From the NCBI GenBank assembly GCA_012064385.1, contig QRDG01000529.1:310001-374000 (forward strand): a stretch of 64,000 bases of DNA, read 5' to 3'. A program made the position numbers and the translations under genes. The notes below the pieces were generated by a model. The model worked only from the letters and a program-made list of their open reading frames with translations. It searched no databases and was not told where the DNA came from. This document shows, one piece after another, positions 42,727 to 54,800 of the stretch; positions within the stretch are counted from its first letter, which is position 1; each line of letters begins with the position of its first letter. This DNA comes from Puccinellia tenuiflora (taxonomy: Eukaryota > Streptophyta > Magnoliopsida > Poales > Poaceae).

Positions 42727-43573
42727 CCTCCAAGTTAAGGTCTCTTGCTCACCTCCACCTCCTCCGCCGTGGCGCGCACCTTCGACTCGGTCGGGATGGG
42801 GACGGGGACGTGCTCGGCTTCGCCTCGCTCCATCCTCGCCGGCGTGCCGGTCGCAGCGGCGTCGGCGACGTCGGCTCGTCATGTGGAGGAAGAAGAAAGA
42901 AAGGGGAGGAAGAAGAGTCGGGCGGGGCAGCACCGTCGTGAGAGAGGAAGAAGAAAGGAATGGGAGGGAGAAGGACACGTGGGCCGGACCCAGCCACGCG
43001 TCAACGACGCGCGAGCCATCAAGCGCTCGCGGGTGCAGCTACGCGAAGGGTTCCCTTCGCGAAGCGCGATTCGGAGCTAGCGACAGCCTTGTACGGCCGA
43101 CACGTGGCATACGGACAGAGTAGTAGCACGTAAGAGTAAGCAAATTGACCACGTCGGCCGCGTCGTGTACGTTTCAAGTGGTAAAATCAGATTTGTTAAC
43201 TTCCTCCGGGTGGGAAGCTGTCGTACGGAATCAAAACTATGCAGTGCATGCATGTATATACATCCGTTCTTTTTTTTTGCATGGATGTACATCCGTTCCT
43301 GCCAACCTCCATGCGCGTACATTTTGGCCGGCTGTAAGAATGTTCCGCGTACATCCGCGGTCGCCCCTGCGTACGTATGCATATAGAACAAATGAAATGT
43401 GTACTCTGTATAGAATATAAGTGTACAAACTACGCATAATAGGGAGTACAAATTAAATCTAAAACTCTCTTGCATACCGGTATATAAATTTGGGTGCTTG
43501 CCACCCCACCCCCAATCCTAAGTAATATATACAAGTTACAAGTTTTTCTTAATCTAGCGGCTCGGCTTCGTCC
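42727..43573. other. Spacer between the two solo LTRs
   Basis: Starts GC-rich (to about 43060) with GAAGAAGA-rich purine stretches and the near-palindrome CGCGAAGGGTTCCCTTCGCG (about 43034-43053), then AT-rich with GTACATCCG words near 43255-43360. 24 bases at 42780-42803 match 40227-40250 except one base, so the target site lay between local repeats. No gene recognised. Confidence 0.45.
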
Positions 43574-43578
43574 CCCGT

Positions 43579-46097
43579 AGAAAGTGCATGGTTGATCCCA
43601 TGCATGGTTTTAGTAATTAATGACAATTTCTATGGACTAATATTTGCATTGAGCTATATTTGTAGGTGTCCATTTGCTTACTTGTCTCCATTTGTTGGAG
43701 TCAAGGTCTCGCTTGTTCTCCATGTGTTGGAGTCAAGGTTTAGGGAAAAAGATCATTGGTTGATCAAGGCCAAGGTGTTCGTCATCAATACAAAGGCCAA
43801 GTGAAGATATGCCGAAGAGGTGCTTCTCCCATCTTGGGGTATGGGGGAGCCACATGTGAATCTTCACCAAGCAAAGCGCAATCAAGAAGATGGTTCGTCT
43901 TGAGGAAATGAAGATCGTCTCCATCGACCTCAAGTGGATTAATGCGCAAGGCAAAGGTATGTTCTTGATAGGGTTTCTATTTTACCGGTCTCATGATGTT
44001 TAGTGAGAGACCGGGTTATAGGATAGATAGCCGTACTATCAAGAGGGGCTCTCGACCGGATATCGGGATCGTATCGTCGTAGAGAGCACAAACCTTTGCA
44101 TCCATGCAATCATCTCTATTGTTCTTATTTGACTCTTATCGTGGTGTGATCTTGGTGCTTGTCGTGCTCGTCATGACAAGGCTAAGTTCACCAAAAACGG
44201 TTTTCGTATGCGTCTTCGATTGCGTTTTCGGTATTGGAGTTTTTGCCGGTTCATCCGTGCGGAAGGTTTATCTCTTCCATTTCTTTGCAAAATCCTCATT
44301 GCTTGTTTGCCATTTACAAAGGTTGCATTTGTCGTCCTCTTTCCAACAAAATTGGTTTCATGTCATTTGGACTTCATTTGCAAAAGATACGGTATTTCCG
44401 ATTTTCAAAAAGGAGGTTTTCCCGGCGTGTCCTTTTTACAGAGGTCAAACTCTCTCCTTGTGACCTCCTCCTCACATGATGGACAATGATGTTTCTCTGC
44501 ATGATCTTGTAGAGCTTTTCGTTGCGACTCCAACGAGCCCAAGATCATCGAAAACGGAGTCCGGATGCAAAAGATATGCCCGTTTTCATATTGCTCTTTC
44601 TGCAGTTTTTCTGAGGGGCGGAAATTCCGGCACGGGGTCCGGAAATTCCGGCCCGGGGCGGGAATTCCGGCCCTTGGTCCGGAAATTCCGGCCCCCGGAA
44701 GTTCCGGCCGTTGCACCGGAATATCCGGCCCATATTTTCATCTGAGAATTTTTGGCTAAGTCTTTTTGGCTTTTCTCTCTGGAGGGGGTCCGGAATTTTG
44801 CCTCGGAAGTTTCCTCGGAAATTTCCGGGGGTCCGGAATTTCCGATCTTTGGTCCGGAATATCCGGCCCAAGGAAAATTTGGCTAAGTCATTTTCGCGTT
44901 TTCTCTCGGGTGGGGGTCCGGAACTTTGCACCGGAGGTTTGCTCCGGAAATTTCCGGGGCACCGGAAATTCCGGTGTATGCCCCGGAATATCCGGCCCCC
45001 GGCCGGAAGTTCCGGCCCTTTAACCCGGAATTTCCGGCCCTGCGGTTTTCCAACGGCTAGTTTTTGGGGGAGGCTATAAATAGCCCCCTTCTTCCCCCAA
45101 GTGCTGGTTGCTGGTCTTGCTCACTTGCTTTTCTCTCTCCTCCATTGTTGCTAACCTTGTGAGCTTGATTTCTCTCCATCCCTCCAATGATTCTTGCCCA
45201 AACTTAGGGATTCAAGAGAGGAGATCTAGATCTACCATTCCACCAATCAAATTCTCCTCTAAATGAGGGGAACCTAGTGGATCTAGATTTGGGGTTACTT
45301 TGTGTTCATCCCCTTTGTTCTTCCTCTCTTATTCCCCCCAAAGCATTTGTTGCTTGGTTAGAATTTGAGAGTGAAGGACTTGATCACTTTGTGTGTTCTT
45401 GCCTCTTGCATTAGTTGCATCGGGTTGCTCTCTCCACAGTGATACGTGAAGTTGAAGGTTGAGAAGCTTGTTACTCTTGGGTGCATTGTATTCCCAAGAG
45501 CTTGTTGCCTCTTGGGTGCATTGTGTACCCTAGACGGTTGGAGGTGCCGCGAAGACTTCGAGTTGTGAAGCTTCGGCACGAATTTGGGAGTCCCCAATTG
45601 AGTTGTGGGTGTGTGCCCCAAGAAGAGTTGTAAAGGGCTCCGGAATCCGCCTCGAAGGATTCCGATAGTGGAAGGTGAACCAATCCCTTGGGTGAGGTTC
45701 ATCGGAGAATAGGGTGAGCCCTTTGTGGCATCTTGAGTAGGCCTCTTGTGGCGAGCTCACACCCCTCCAACGAGACGTACTCCCTTAACAAGGAGGAACT
45801 CGGGAATACATCCTCGTCTCCGCGTGCCTCGGTTATTTCTATACCCGAGCTTTACTTATGCAATTTACTTTGTGATAGCCTTCGTGCTTGAAGTTCATAT
45901 CTTGCTATCACCTTGTTGCTTTTATTGCTTAGCTTAAGTTGTTGGTGCACATAGGCAAACCTAGCATTTTAGGTTGTTGGCTTGTTAATTTAAACACATA
46001 GTTTTATTCCGCAATTATCAAGCCCCTAATTAGAAAAAGTTTTAATCGCCTATTCACCCCCCCTCTAGGCGACATCTCGGGCATAGTTGTTCTTTCA
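43579..46097 (-). mobile_element. Solo LTR (TGAAAG family), copy 2, reverse orientation
   Basis: 2519 bases. On + it opens AGAAAGTGCATGG (first T mutated) and closes TGTTCTTTCA. A perfect 5-bp TSD, CCCGT, is at 43574-43578 and 46098-46102. Its reverse complement follows copy 1 from end to end, including the 5' G tract (here C tract about 46056-46064). Its own TSD shows it inserted independently, so the 5.8 kb inverted-repeat look of 40.26-46.10 kb is two insertions, not one palindromic element. Confidence 0.9.
44620..45045. repeat. CCGGAAATTCCGG-type dyad cluster in solo LTR 2
   Basis: Palindromic GGAATTCC and CCGGAAATTCCGG words at 10-25 base spacing, homologous in position to the CCGGAAGT cluster of the other LTR but with a different core. 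This suggests cluster-wide homogenisation after divergence. Confidence 0.75.
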
Positions 46098-46140
46098 CCC
46101 GTCGCCGCTACCGCGGCGTACGGGGGGACTCAGCCTCGGG

Positions 46141-46205
46141 GCGTTAGGGTACGGAGGATTCATCGCCGTCGCGTCGACGGCGATGAATCCTCCGTACCCT
46201 AACGC
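46141..46205. repeat. Perfect 31-bp inverted repeat with 3-base loop
   Basis: Bases 46141-46171 are the exact reverse complement of 46175-46205, separated by CGT. As RNA or single-stranded DNA this would form a very stable hairpin. It carries no A/T run, so it is not a typical terminator or poly(A) signal. It may be the residue of a foldback element. Confidence 0.9.
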
Positions 46206-46261
46206 CTACGCTAACGCGCCATATGAAAGTACAGAGTATATACAATAGAAAGTACAGAATA

Positions 46262-46596
46262 GTGCGATTCGGATGTACATCCGCGCGCACATCGGTGTAC
46301 ACCCACGCGAACCTGCTGTACATCCGCGCCCAACTCACCTGTACATCCGCACACACAATGTTGTACATCCGCGCGCACATCGATGTACACCCATGCGAAC
46401 CTGCTGTACATCCGCGCCCAACTCACCTGTACATCCGCGTGCACATCGTCGTACATCCGCGCACACATCGTTGTATATCCACGCGCACATCGGTGTACAC
46501 CCACGCGAACCTGCTGTGCATCCGCGCCCAACTCAGCTGTACATCCGCGCGCACATCGTCGTACATCCGTGCACACATCGTTGTACATCCATCCGG
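46262..46596. repeat. TGTACATCCGCGCGCACATCG minisatellite
   Basis: Units of about 20-24 bases (TGTACATCCGCGCRCACATCG, TGTACACCCACGCGAACCTGC, TGTACATCCGCGCCCAACTC) are arranged in longer blocks. The ACGCGAACCTGC block recurs three times, at about 46303, 46395 and 46504. It yields repeat-coded open frames on both strands (Tyr-Ile-Arg-Ala-His on +) that are not genes. Related GTACATCCG words occur near 43260-43360. Confidence 0.85.
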
Positions 46597-46599
46597 TAG

Positions 46600-48853
46600 T
46601 ACAAAAAAAAAGTTTCTCGAAACTTATCAACATGGGATCTAGTTTTGAAGATCTCGACGCGAGGATCTCAAATATGAAAACGGTTCGTAATTCTAAAATA
46701 CGGTTGTAGAGATATTTCATTTTAAAAAACGAATCTAAAATAAATGCGTTTCCACCCATCCGATGGGAAAATCCCACCAAAACTCTGTAGTGTTGCCACT
46801 TGTCACATATGCAAACACCCACGAGGGGACCAAACGAGGAGAAGGCGCCACTTAACGCGAGTAGAGCGGAGGAAAAGTTCCCTTTATAAAGGGAACTTTT
46901 TTTAGTGATTATCCAAGGAAGCAGTTTCGCTTACTAGTCTAGCTAGGTTTAATAAGACGACGGAGTCCGTATATTGTGCACGGTCCATCAGCTTGTAACA
47001 TTTGCACGCGCTCCCGCACGCGCCTAGAAAAGAACAACAGAAAAATGGGACCTTGTGGGTGGTGGGTGTTTACTACTCCGTAGGATGCAGGGCCTTTTTC
47101 ACCTCGACTTCTGTTTGCCCAAACAGCCCATGCCACACAGCTAGGAAACTGTATCCCTATCCAGTTTCGCGATTAATTCTCAAAAAAAAAAAAAAATCCA
47201 GTTTCGCGATTTGTAGTTCGCACACGAGTCAAGAACACGGTGAGCATATACCGAAGCATTCATGGGAGAACACAATAGCCTTCCATGCTGATATGGTCAG
47301 TGCCCATGGGACGTCGACAGGTCGACTGCAAAAATCAATCTCTGTGTTCTTCCCCGGCCGGTTCAAGGAGGCTCCATGGTCGATCTCTATCTGAAACCTG
47401 AACCTGAACGAGTGGTGCGCGAACCTGTGATATTATTCATCCAGATTCCTGTGGGATCAAAGAGCTGGTGTCGAGTGCTCCGGGCCGCACGCACCGGAAA
47501 GGGAAGCAGATGCGAAAAAGAACGACTCGATTATAAGCTGGTGTGCGCACGAATCATACGATCATATGCCTTCGGGAAGTGGAGAGAAAAGCTGATACCA
47601 AGTTCTCCCGACACTAGTGGCGCCAACTCGATTCGAGATTAAACAATCCATCACACACTCGATGAGACGATGACTCGATCGCTAGAGTTCTTTTTAATCA
47701 TCGTCTTACACTTTTACTGCATGCTTGGCTTGTCAAACGGCGGCGTTTTTGGGGAAGAGGCCAGGTATGAGGTAGCACTGTTAATACAGCATGGTGATGC
47801 AACCCAAATTAATGGTGTTCGTGCAGATCGATACCACAGCAGCATCTGAAAGTGAATCAGAGATTACCTCAATCTCGAAAGGAAAAAGGTTGCTCTGTCC
47901 ACTGCTGTCGTTTTATTTTTGTTGCTTTCAAAAAGGAAAAGAGTATATGGGCACCGGATCTTCTTTTTCTGCCCGCTGCATCTGACAGCTTCTAGCTTCA
48001 GTTGTAAGTAATGGTAATAACAATATGGAAAGAACTAGGCGTAAAGAGAGAATTATTAGATGCTTTAAACGTACAAGAATGGGCTAGCGCAACCTTGGTT
48101 GTGCAGCTAGCTTTGCTTCAATTATCAGATGCACGCACACATCAAAAAGTAATTAACCGCGCACTGCACCATTAGATTCCGGAGGTTTTTCTATCCGTGA
48201 AGGCTTGTAAACGTGTAGCTGCTAGCTGTGCCTGTGCAAACGAATCGACAGTAGGTCGAATTTTCTCAAGGATGTTAGGTAGTAGAATATATTCCTATGG
48301 CAAGTGTATTGACAGAAGCAACACATTGTTTATAAGAACAGAAGCAAGAAATTCAGGTTAAGCCAAGTTACCTGCTTGGGTTTGTGGATTTTCTTACACA
48401 AGTAGCCTCACCATTTCTTGTCGAGATCGACAGTAACTGAAGACGTACACTACAAACATCTGACAGAGAACATCACGGATCCCACAAAACTGATCATCAA
48501 GTTAGCTGCAGAAGTATGTCGCGAGATCTTTGTCCACGTACAACTCTGTATTTTGCTTCTCCAATGCCTCGGTGGCAACAGAAGAAAAATGCATGAGTAG
48601 TACGTGTAGAAATATAATATGATCGAGTCCTTCGTCTACCAAGCCCCCGTCAAGTCTGAGGGGCCCTCGGACCACGGCGGTAGTGCCGTGCCAGTGCCAC
48701 GCCCTACCGGTCTAAAGCGAGCCACCATAGCTTGCCATCTCCTCCCTTTAAAGCGCCTTGCCGGGCTCGATCTCTCCCAAAGCTAAAGAGCTAGCCAGTC
48801 CGCCATCACTACACTGCACCGAGCAGCTATCTAGCATAGAGCGTACCACAACC
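46600..48853. other. Spacer and upstream region of the GDSL gene
   Basis: Contains a perfect 28-bp palindrome (46873-46900). 47000-48600 has no gene I can support. TTTAAA at about 48747-48752 lies some 100 bases before the ATG and is the best TATA-like candidate. The leader from 48760 contains an in-frame upstream ATG (48758), 32 codons before the preferred start. Confidence 0.4.
46873..46900. repeat. Perfect 28-bp palindrome
   Basis: AAAAGTTCCCTTTA is followed directly by its reverse complement; the centre is TATA. No function assigned. Confidence 0.85.
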
Positions 48854-51518
48854 ATGAGCCATCATCGCCCAGCCATGGCCGCGGCGCAGATAGTGTCGGT
48901 GCTGCTTGCCCTCTGCGCGGTGGCGGCGGAGGCGGCGGCGAAGGTGCCGGCGATGTACGTGTTCGGCGACTCCACGGCCGACGTCGGCAGCAACAACTAC
49001 CTGCCGGGCAGCGCCGTGCCGCGAGCCAACTTCCCGCACAACGGCGTGGACTTCCCCACGTCGCGCGCCACCGGCCGGTTCAGCAATGGCTACAACGGCG
49101 TCGACTTCTTGGGTACGCGTCTGCTTATTTGCTCTGTGGTTTGTACTCTTCTGCATGTTTCTTAAGTTGTTAGCTTCAGTTTACACGAGCTTGGACTAGT
49201 TTACGGCAGCGACGCCATGGCTCATGGCTGCCTGCATCTCCATGGCCGCGTTCAGACTTACTGTTCGAGCTTTCTTATGAGCGTGGCGCGGGTCAAATTT
49301 GGCACCATGCCTCCTTTGATCCAAAGAAATTTCGTAAGATTTTCGGATGATTTGGTCTCTTAGAAAATTTTCCTACGTCACTCATTTGATTCACAGGACT
49401 AAAATCCCTACGATAAGGATTCAAGTAGCACTGTCTTTTGGAGGAAAATTTTCTATCCACTACTGTCAAGCACTGTCTGCTCTTTTTTGTGTGAAAAGAC
49501 CTAAGGCCATGTATTATGTACAAACAGCCCTTACAAGAACTTGGTATAAGAATATGAAATTGCACACAAGTTCTTGAAAAGATCAGCACCGTATTATTGT
49601 TATGATGTCAAACTCTGTGATCTATATCCTGAAGTTTTTCAGTGTCATGGGATTCAAGAGGAAATGCTATTCATATCCTGCGTTTTTCTTCTACTTCTAC
49701 GTTTTGTGAGAATCCTGCGAATCATAGATTGTCTTGATGGAAAATTCTGTCCGCAAGCGCAGCATTGTTGATTGGAAAATTGAGAACCGAGAGGTCACCG
49801 CATGTTTAAACCCGAGCTGAAATTAGCACCTCCTGCTCGCCCATGTGTTTTATTCAAGTTTTAATCCGGAGGTGAGCTGCCTCATTTGAACATTTTTGTA
49901 GAAAGAAGCTGAAATTAAGCCAAGCGTTACACACTTGCAGTTGATAGATTGTTGGCCTGTACGCAATCAATTGCCGCTGCCTCTCGCTCCACAACGCGAT
50001 GACACTGACAGTGGAAGGCAGGCTCGCAGAGTGAGGTAGCGTCCAGCAGTGCGGTGAAGGGACCAGTCTTTCTTTTTGGAGATAGGATCGTAGCGCACAT
50101 AAATGAGACGGTCTGAGCTGAGCACCGTGACGCACTGGTCTGTACACTGTGGTCATATCCGTTCAGTGTGCACCACGCACGATTGCAGGAAATCAGCAGC
50201 ACGCATGGCCTGATCTGCAGCCCATTCCGTAGCCATATTTTGTTCCTTAGTTACCAAATGGTTGCACCCTTTTTTTTCGGTTTTCAGAAATTGGTTTGTT
50301 CTCATACATGAGTGTAGACACTAGACAGTGGTCCAGTTTTCTACTCTCTGGTGACTGGTGAGAAATACTGAAAGAAGTTGATTCAAGTGCAAGGAGGACT
50401 TGTTCAGATAGGGCAAATTAGAAAGTAGAAGCACCACCTTCTGATTTTCTGAACAGGGCTCACACCATGGGAGTTTCTGACGAAATATTCCGTCGACCTT
50501 GTCAGCTCTTAACATGGGATTCAAGCGCAGCCCGCCACCGTTCCTCTCGGTTGCCAACCGCACCAACAAGCTGATCACCCGAGGGTTGCAGGGAGCAAAC
50601 TTCGCCTCTGCAGGATCAGGCATTCTCGACACCACGGTAAGCAACTAACTATCAATCTTACCGTCATGTATTGATGTTCAGAACTCGCCACGATTTTCCT
50701 TTTTTTTTCATGCAGGGAGACTCTATCGTCGCGATGAGCAAGCAGGTCGAGCAATTCGAAACTCTCCGGTGCAGCATCTCGGCGCGCATCAGCAAGGAAG
50801 CAGCCGACAACGTGCTGTCGAGGTCCCTGTTCCTCATCAGCACCGGCGGCAACGACATCTTCGCCTTCTTCTCGGCGAACAGCACGCCGACGGTCACGCA
50901 GAAGCAGCTCTTCACGGCCAACCTCGTCTCGCAGTACAAAAACCATGTGAAGGCGCTGTACTATCTCGGGGCGAGGAAGTTCGCCGTGATCGACGTCCCG
51001 CCGATCGGGTGCTGCCCCTACCCGAGAAGCCTGCACCCTCTCGGTGCCTGCATCGATGTCCTGAACGAGCTCACTCGTGGGCTCAACAAGGGCGTCAAGG
51101 ATGCCATGCATGCCCTTAGCGTGAGCTTGAGCGGCTTCAAGTACTCCATCGGGAGCTCACACGCCGTCGTCCAAAGTATCATGAAGCATCCAAAACGACT
51201 AGGTACATTTAAGAGTACTGATCGATACAGACGTGTTTGTGAGAACAAAAGTTCAGACTTCAGAGGCTCACGGCAATTTCTATTTCTTCAGGGTTCAAGG
51301 AGGTCACCACAGCGTGCTGCGGCTCCGGCAAGTTCAACGGCAAGTCGGGGTGCACGCCCAACGCCACGCTGTGCGACAACAGACACGAGTACCTCTTCTG
51401 GGACTTGCTGCATCCGACGCACGCCACCTCCAAGCTCGCCGCCGTGGCCATCTACAACGGCTCGCTGCACTTCGCAGCGCCCATAAATTTCAGGCAGCTA
51501 GTGGAGGACCAATGCTAG
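48854..51518 (+). CDS. GDSL esterase/lipase (SGNH hydrolase), four exons
   Basis: A secreted serine hydrolase of the plant GDSL family, acting on ester bonds of unknown substrate (lipid, cutin or acetylated polymers in other members). Exons: 48854-49112, 50506-50636, 50716-51202, 51292-51518, all with GT-AG introns and phases 1, 0, 1; total 367 residues, usual for the family. Residues 1 to about 28 form a signal peptide (VSVLLALCAVAAEAAA). Block I with the catalytic Ser is YVFGDSTADVGSNNYL. Block II is GANFASAGSGIL, with the oxyanion Gly. Block III is ISTGGNDIF (Gly-Asn-Asp). Block V is FWDLLHPTHATS with the catalytic Asp and His. Cys-rich GCCPYPR and TACCGSG fit the family. Start: the ATG at 48854 precedes the signal peptide; an in-frame ATG at 48758 would add 32 non-hydrophobic residues. 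No defect seen. Confidence 0.93.
49113..50505 (+). other. Intron 1 of the GDSL gene (1393 bases)
   Basis: Donor GG|GTACGC and acceptor TTGTCAG|CTC. It is much longer than the other two introns (79 and 89 bases). AT-rich 49310-49760 has the feel of a small DNA element (GATCCAAAGAAATTTCGTAAG region), but no ends could be paired. Confidence 0.6.
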
Positions 51519-51845
51519 AGCACGGCACACTAGCTAGAACGGCGGCACGCGTACGTGATCCTGTTGTGTTATAGAGTTGCTTTTACGTCTCTATTGTGTT
51601 GGTGAGATCAGTGTGTAGGATATGCAGGGTGGTGTTTGTCTCTGGTTTAATGTGCGTATTAGATGGTGGCGTGGTGTAGTGTGAATTCTGTCAAAATGAA
51701 ATCTCTGTTATGCAGGTTAATTATTTCTCGACCCTCTTCTCGATTGGTCTGTCGAATGAACTGAAGTGACATAAATTTGTTCTACTATTCCCCCGCAAAA
51801 AAATTGTTCTACTATTTATATGTTTTTATTTTACGCAAAAGACTG
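51519..51845 (+). promoter_or_regulatory. 3' UTR and flank of the GDSL gene
   Basis: T-rich sequence with an AATGAA-type signal near 51696; no canonical AATAAA was found close to the stop. Confidence 0.4.
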
Positions 51846-54800
51846 TGGGAAAGACCCCCACTGCATCATCTTTCATTTATATTAAAATAAATATGTACAA
51901 GCAAAAAGGATCAAAGAGAAATACAAAAAAAATTACAAAAATGTCTAGCCAGTCATGCATGCCTTCCAATAGGCTGGGCTTAACCCTATGCCTAATAATC
52001 CCAGCTGACGTTTGGAGAAAAGAGTACCTGTTATCCAGATTCATTTACTCATTTTCAAAAATGATTTTGTTCCTATGATTCAAAATACTCGAGCAACCAC
52101 CTATCATAGCTACCTTAAAAGAAGGGTTAAGTGACCTATTTTTTGTTTTGCTTCTAGTAGCACAACAATGATCTGGAGATCAGATCTCCATTCCTTCCCA
52201 ATCTTCCGCCAAAATTCTTGCTGAAGTCACATATGAAGAACAAATGGAGCATGGTTTTCATTAGTTGCATGATCACATAGGACATAATTGCTGGATTATA
52301 CGTGAAAGTTGTGTCTTCTTTTTTTCTTTCTTCGAAATGGGGTATGACCCCGGCCTCAGCATCAAAGTTATTTCTCCTCATTAAATATTCGGTCATTAAC
52401 CAAAAACAAATTTTGTGCTTAGGCAGCAATGGTGATTTCAAAATCCATTGAAGGGAGCTGGTGCAGCAAAGAGCTTTATAATAGCAAGATGGACTTTCTT
52501 TGTTGAATACCTTGTTTTATTCCAAGGGAAAATCCATTTAGCATTGCTCTAAGATGGTTACATTGTTCAGACACAATCATGGAGAGTGGAAGCCGAAGCA
52601 TATCATGAAACATCTCATTAATATGATTTTTAGCATCATGAACTGTGATCATATTATTTTGGCGAAGGAATATAGTCCTGGTAATTGATATTTAAGTGGG
52701 TTTCCATGTCATTTATCTTGCGAGAGTATAATACTGCATCCATTTCCAGGTTTGCAGGTAGTAAGTCTTGAAATCCTTCTGGTAAGCAACACAACTCTTC
52801 TAGCAGAAAGATCCTTTCTTTTTCTAGGCAATTAGCACAAACCCATCATGATAATAAACCTTTCAAAATAAATTCACCCAAGGTAAGTCATGGGAATTGT
52901 GGAATTATAAAATATTCTTTAGATGTAAAGCTTTGTTTTGTTCTCTCAAATTGAGAACACCAAGTTCACCAGAAACTTTAGGAAGGCATACCTTTTCCCA
53001 TTGGACTAAGCATTTACCACTTTTATCAATTTACTTGCCATGCCACAAGAATATTGTCACAGTTTTCCCAATATGAGCAATATGAGTATAATGGAATTTT
53101 AGTGTACACATAATGTAGTTGACATTGTAGAAACCACCAATTTTATGACAAGAAGCATATAAAAGTGAGATAACAAAGTGGATATGCCAGATAATCTTGT
53201 GTCTATTTTACTGATCATTGGTATCCAGTCCCTAGTTCTTGGTTTTGAAGAACCCATAGGCAGACCTAGTTATGTGAATGGAACGGATTCAAGTCTTCAT
53301 CCAACTATATTGGCTAACTCATGACATCTGTTAGGTGGAGTGTTGATAGGAACGATATATTATTTGTGGTAATTTATCCTGAGGACAGTAGAACTAGAGA
53401 AAATCTGTAAAATATTCTACAAGTTGGTGATTTGTACTTGATCAACATGCATAATCGGAAGGGTGTCATCAACATATTGTAGAATAGGATAACTTTGACC
53501 AAATGAGTTATGAATATGAAGGGGTATAAAGTCATTATGCCAAGCATTGTTGATTGACAATCTATAGCAGTTTTAGCAGTAGTGACGAAGAAAAGAGGAG
53601 ACAAAGGGTCATAATGCCTAACTCAACTTTTGCATTCAAATATTTTTTTCCATGTACACCATTTAGCGCATAGGTGGAGGCACTATAGAGGATATGCTTA
53701 ATCCAAGAAATAAAATTTTCCAAGATGCTTTAGCATAGCCAAAATAACATTGTATTCGACCATATCGAATGACTTTTCAGAGCCAAGCTTGATAGTGCCA
53801 ATTTATTTTTTGATTTGTGACATATATGTAGGTATTCAAAAGCCCAAACAAGATAATCTGGAATAGTCTTGGACATGATAAACCATATTAGTTTTTATAA
53901 AGGGTAGTTATGATTACCTTCTGGAGTCTATTATTAAGTAACTTGGTGATTCAATGCTATTCTAACCAAAGAGATAGGTCTACAATCTGCAAATTTCTCT
54001 AGATTTGCACATTTAGGTACAAGAGCAAAATAAGTTGTGTTGATACTATGCAGTTCCAAATTTCTAGTGTATAAATTATAATAAAGGCTATATAATTGAT
54101 GTTTGATAATATGACAAAATTTCTTCATGAATAGTCCATTAAAATTATCTAGTCCCGGAGATTAATCAGGTGGCATGTGTTTAATACTATCGTCAATCTC
54201 CTCAACTGTGAAAGGGGCGTGTAGGCTGCTAAGTTCATGTGTCGTAATCATAGTACTCAAATCATAAGACATAATTGTGTCCTTAGCTTCTCCATGTCAA
54301 CTTTTAAGAAGCATTCCACGAAAGAGCACCCTCCTTCTAAAGGCGTGACAGTCCTATCGATGTATGATATATGATTGAGTCCCTAGTTCCATGTAGCAAA
54401 AGCATGGATTTTTTCTGTTTTCATCTGTGAATTTTTCCATATGATATTCACTCCTTTCCTACAATATAACCTCTTGACCTCAAGAAGTTCAGCTTGGTGG
54501 GATCTAAGTGCAAACTTGGAATTTTTCTAAGGGGTGGATATAACTGTTTGTTCCTCCAAACCTTCGATGAGAGCTACAACATAGCCACGGTTTTCCATAA
54601 TTACAAGATTGGGTAAAGGCTTACTCCATTTCTTAATGCCATGCCTTAAAATTTTAAATCTTGCAGTTATATCTTGAGATGTATTTTTATATTTTCTAGT
54701 CCTGCCAGAATGTTTCTACAATGTCTTTGAATTTATTAAATTGAAGTCAAAAGTCTTCCAATCTGAAAATTTGTGACTTTGGAATGTTGGATTCAATCTA

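Noticed and set aside
42674..43123. 149-residue frame between the solo LTRs
   Set aside because: It starts inside solo LTR 1, crosses its TSD and has no recognisable domain.
40258..46097. Single 5.8 kb palindromic transposon
   Set aside because: Each arm has complete TG...CA ends and its own different 5-bp duplication, so these are two solo LTR insertions.
46211..46822. 203-residue minus frame and overlapping + frames with Tyr-Ile-Arg-Ala-His repeats
   Set aside because: They are direct translations of the minisatellite at 46262-46596.
48758..48853. Start of the GDSL protein at the upstream in-frame ATG
   Set aside because: It would put 32 polar residues before the signal peptide; the ATG at 48854 gives a normal secretory N-terminus.
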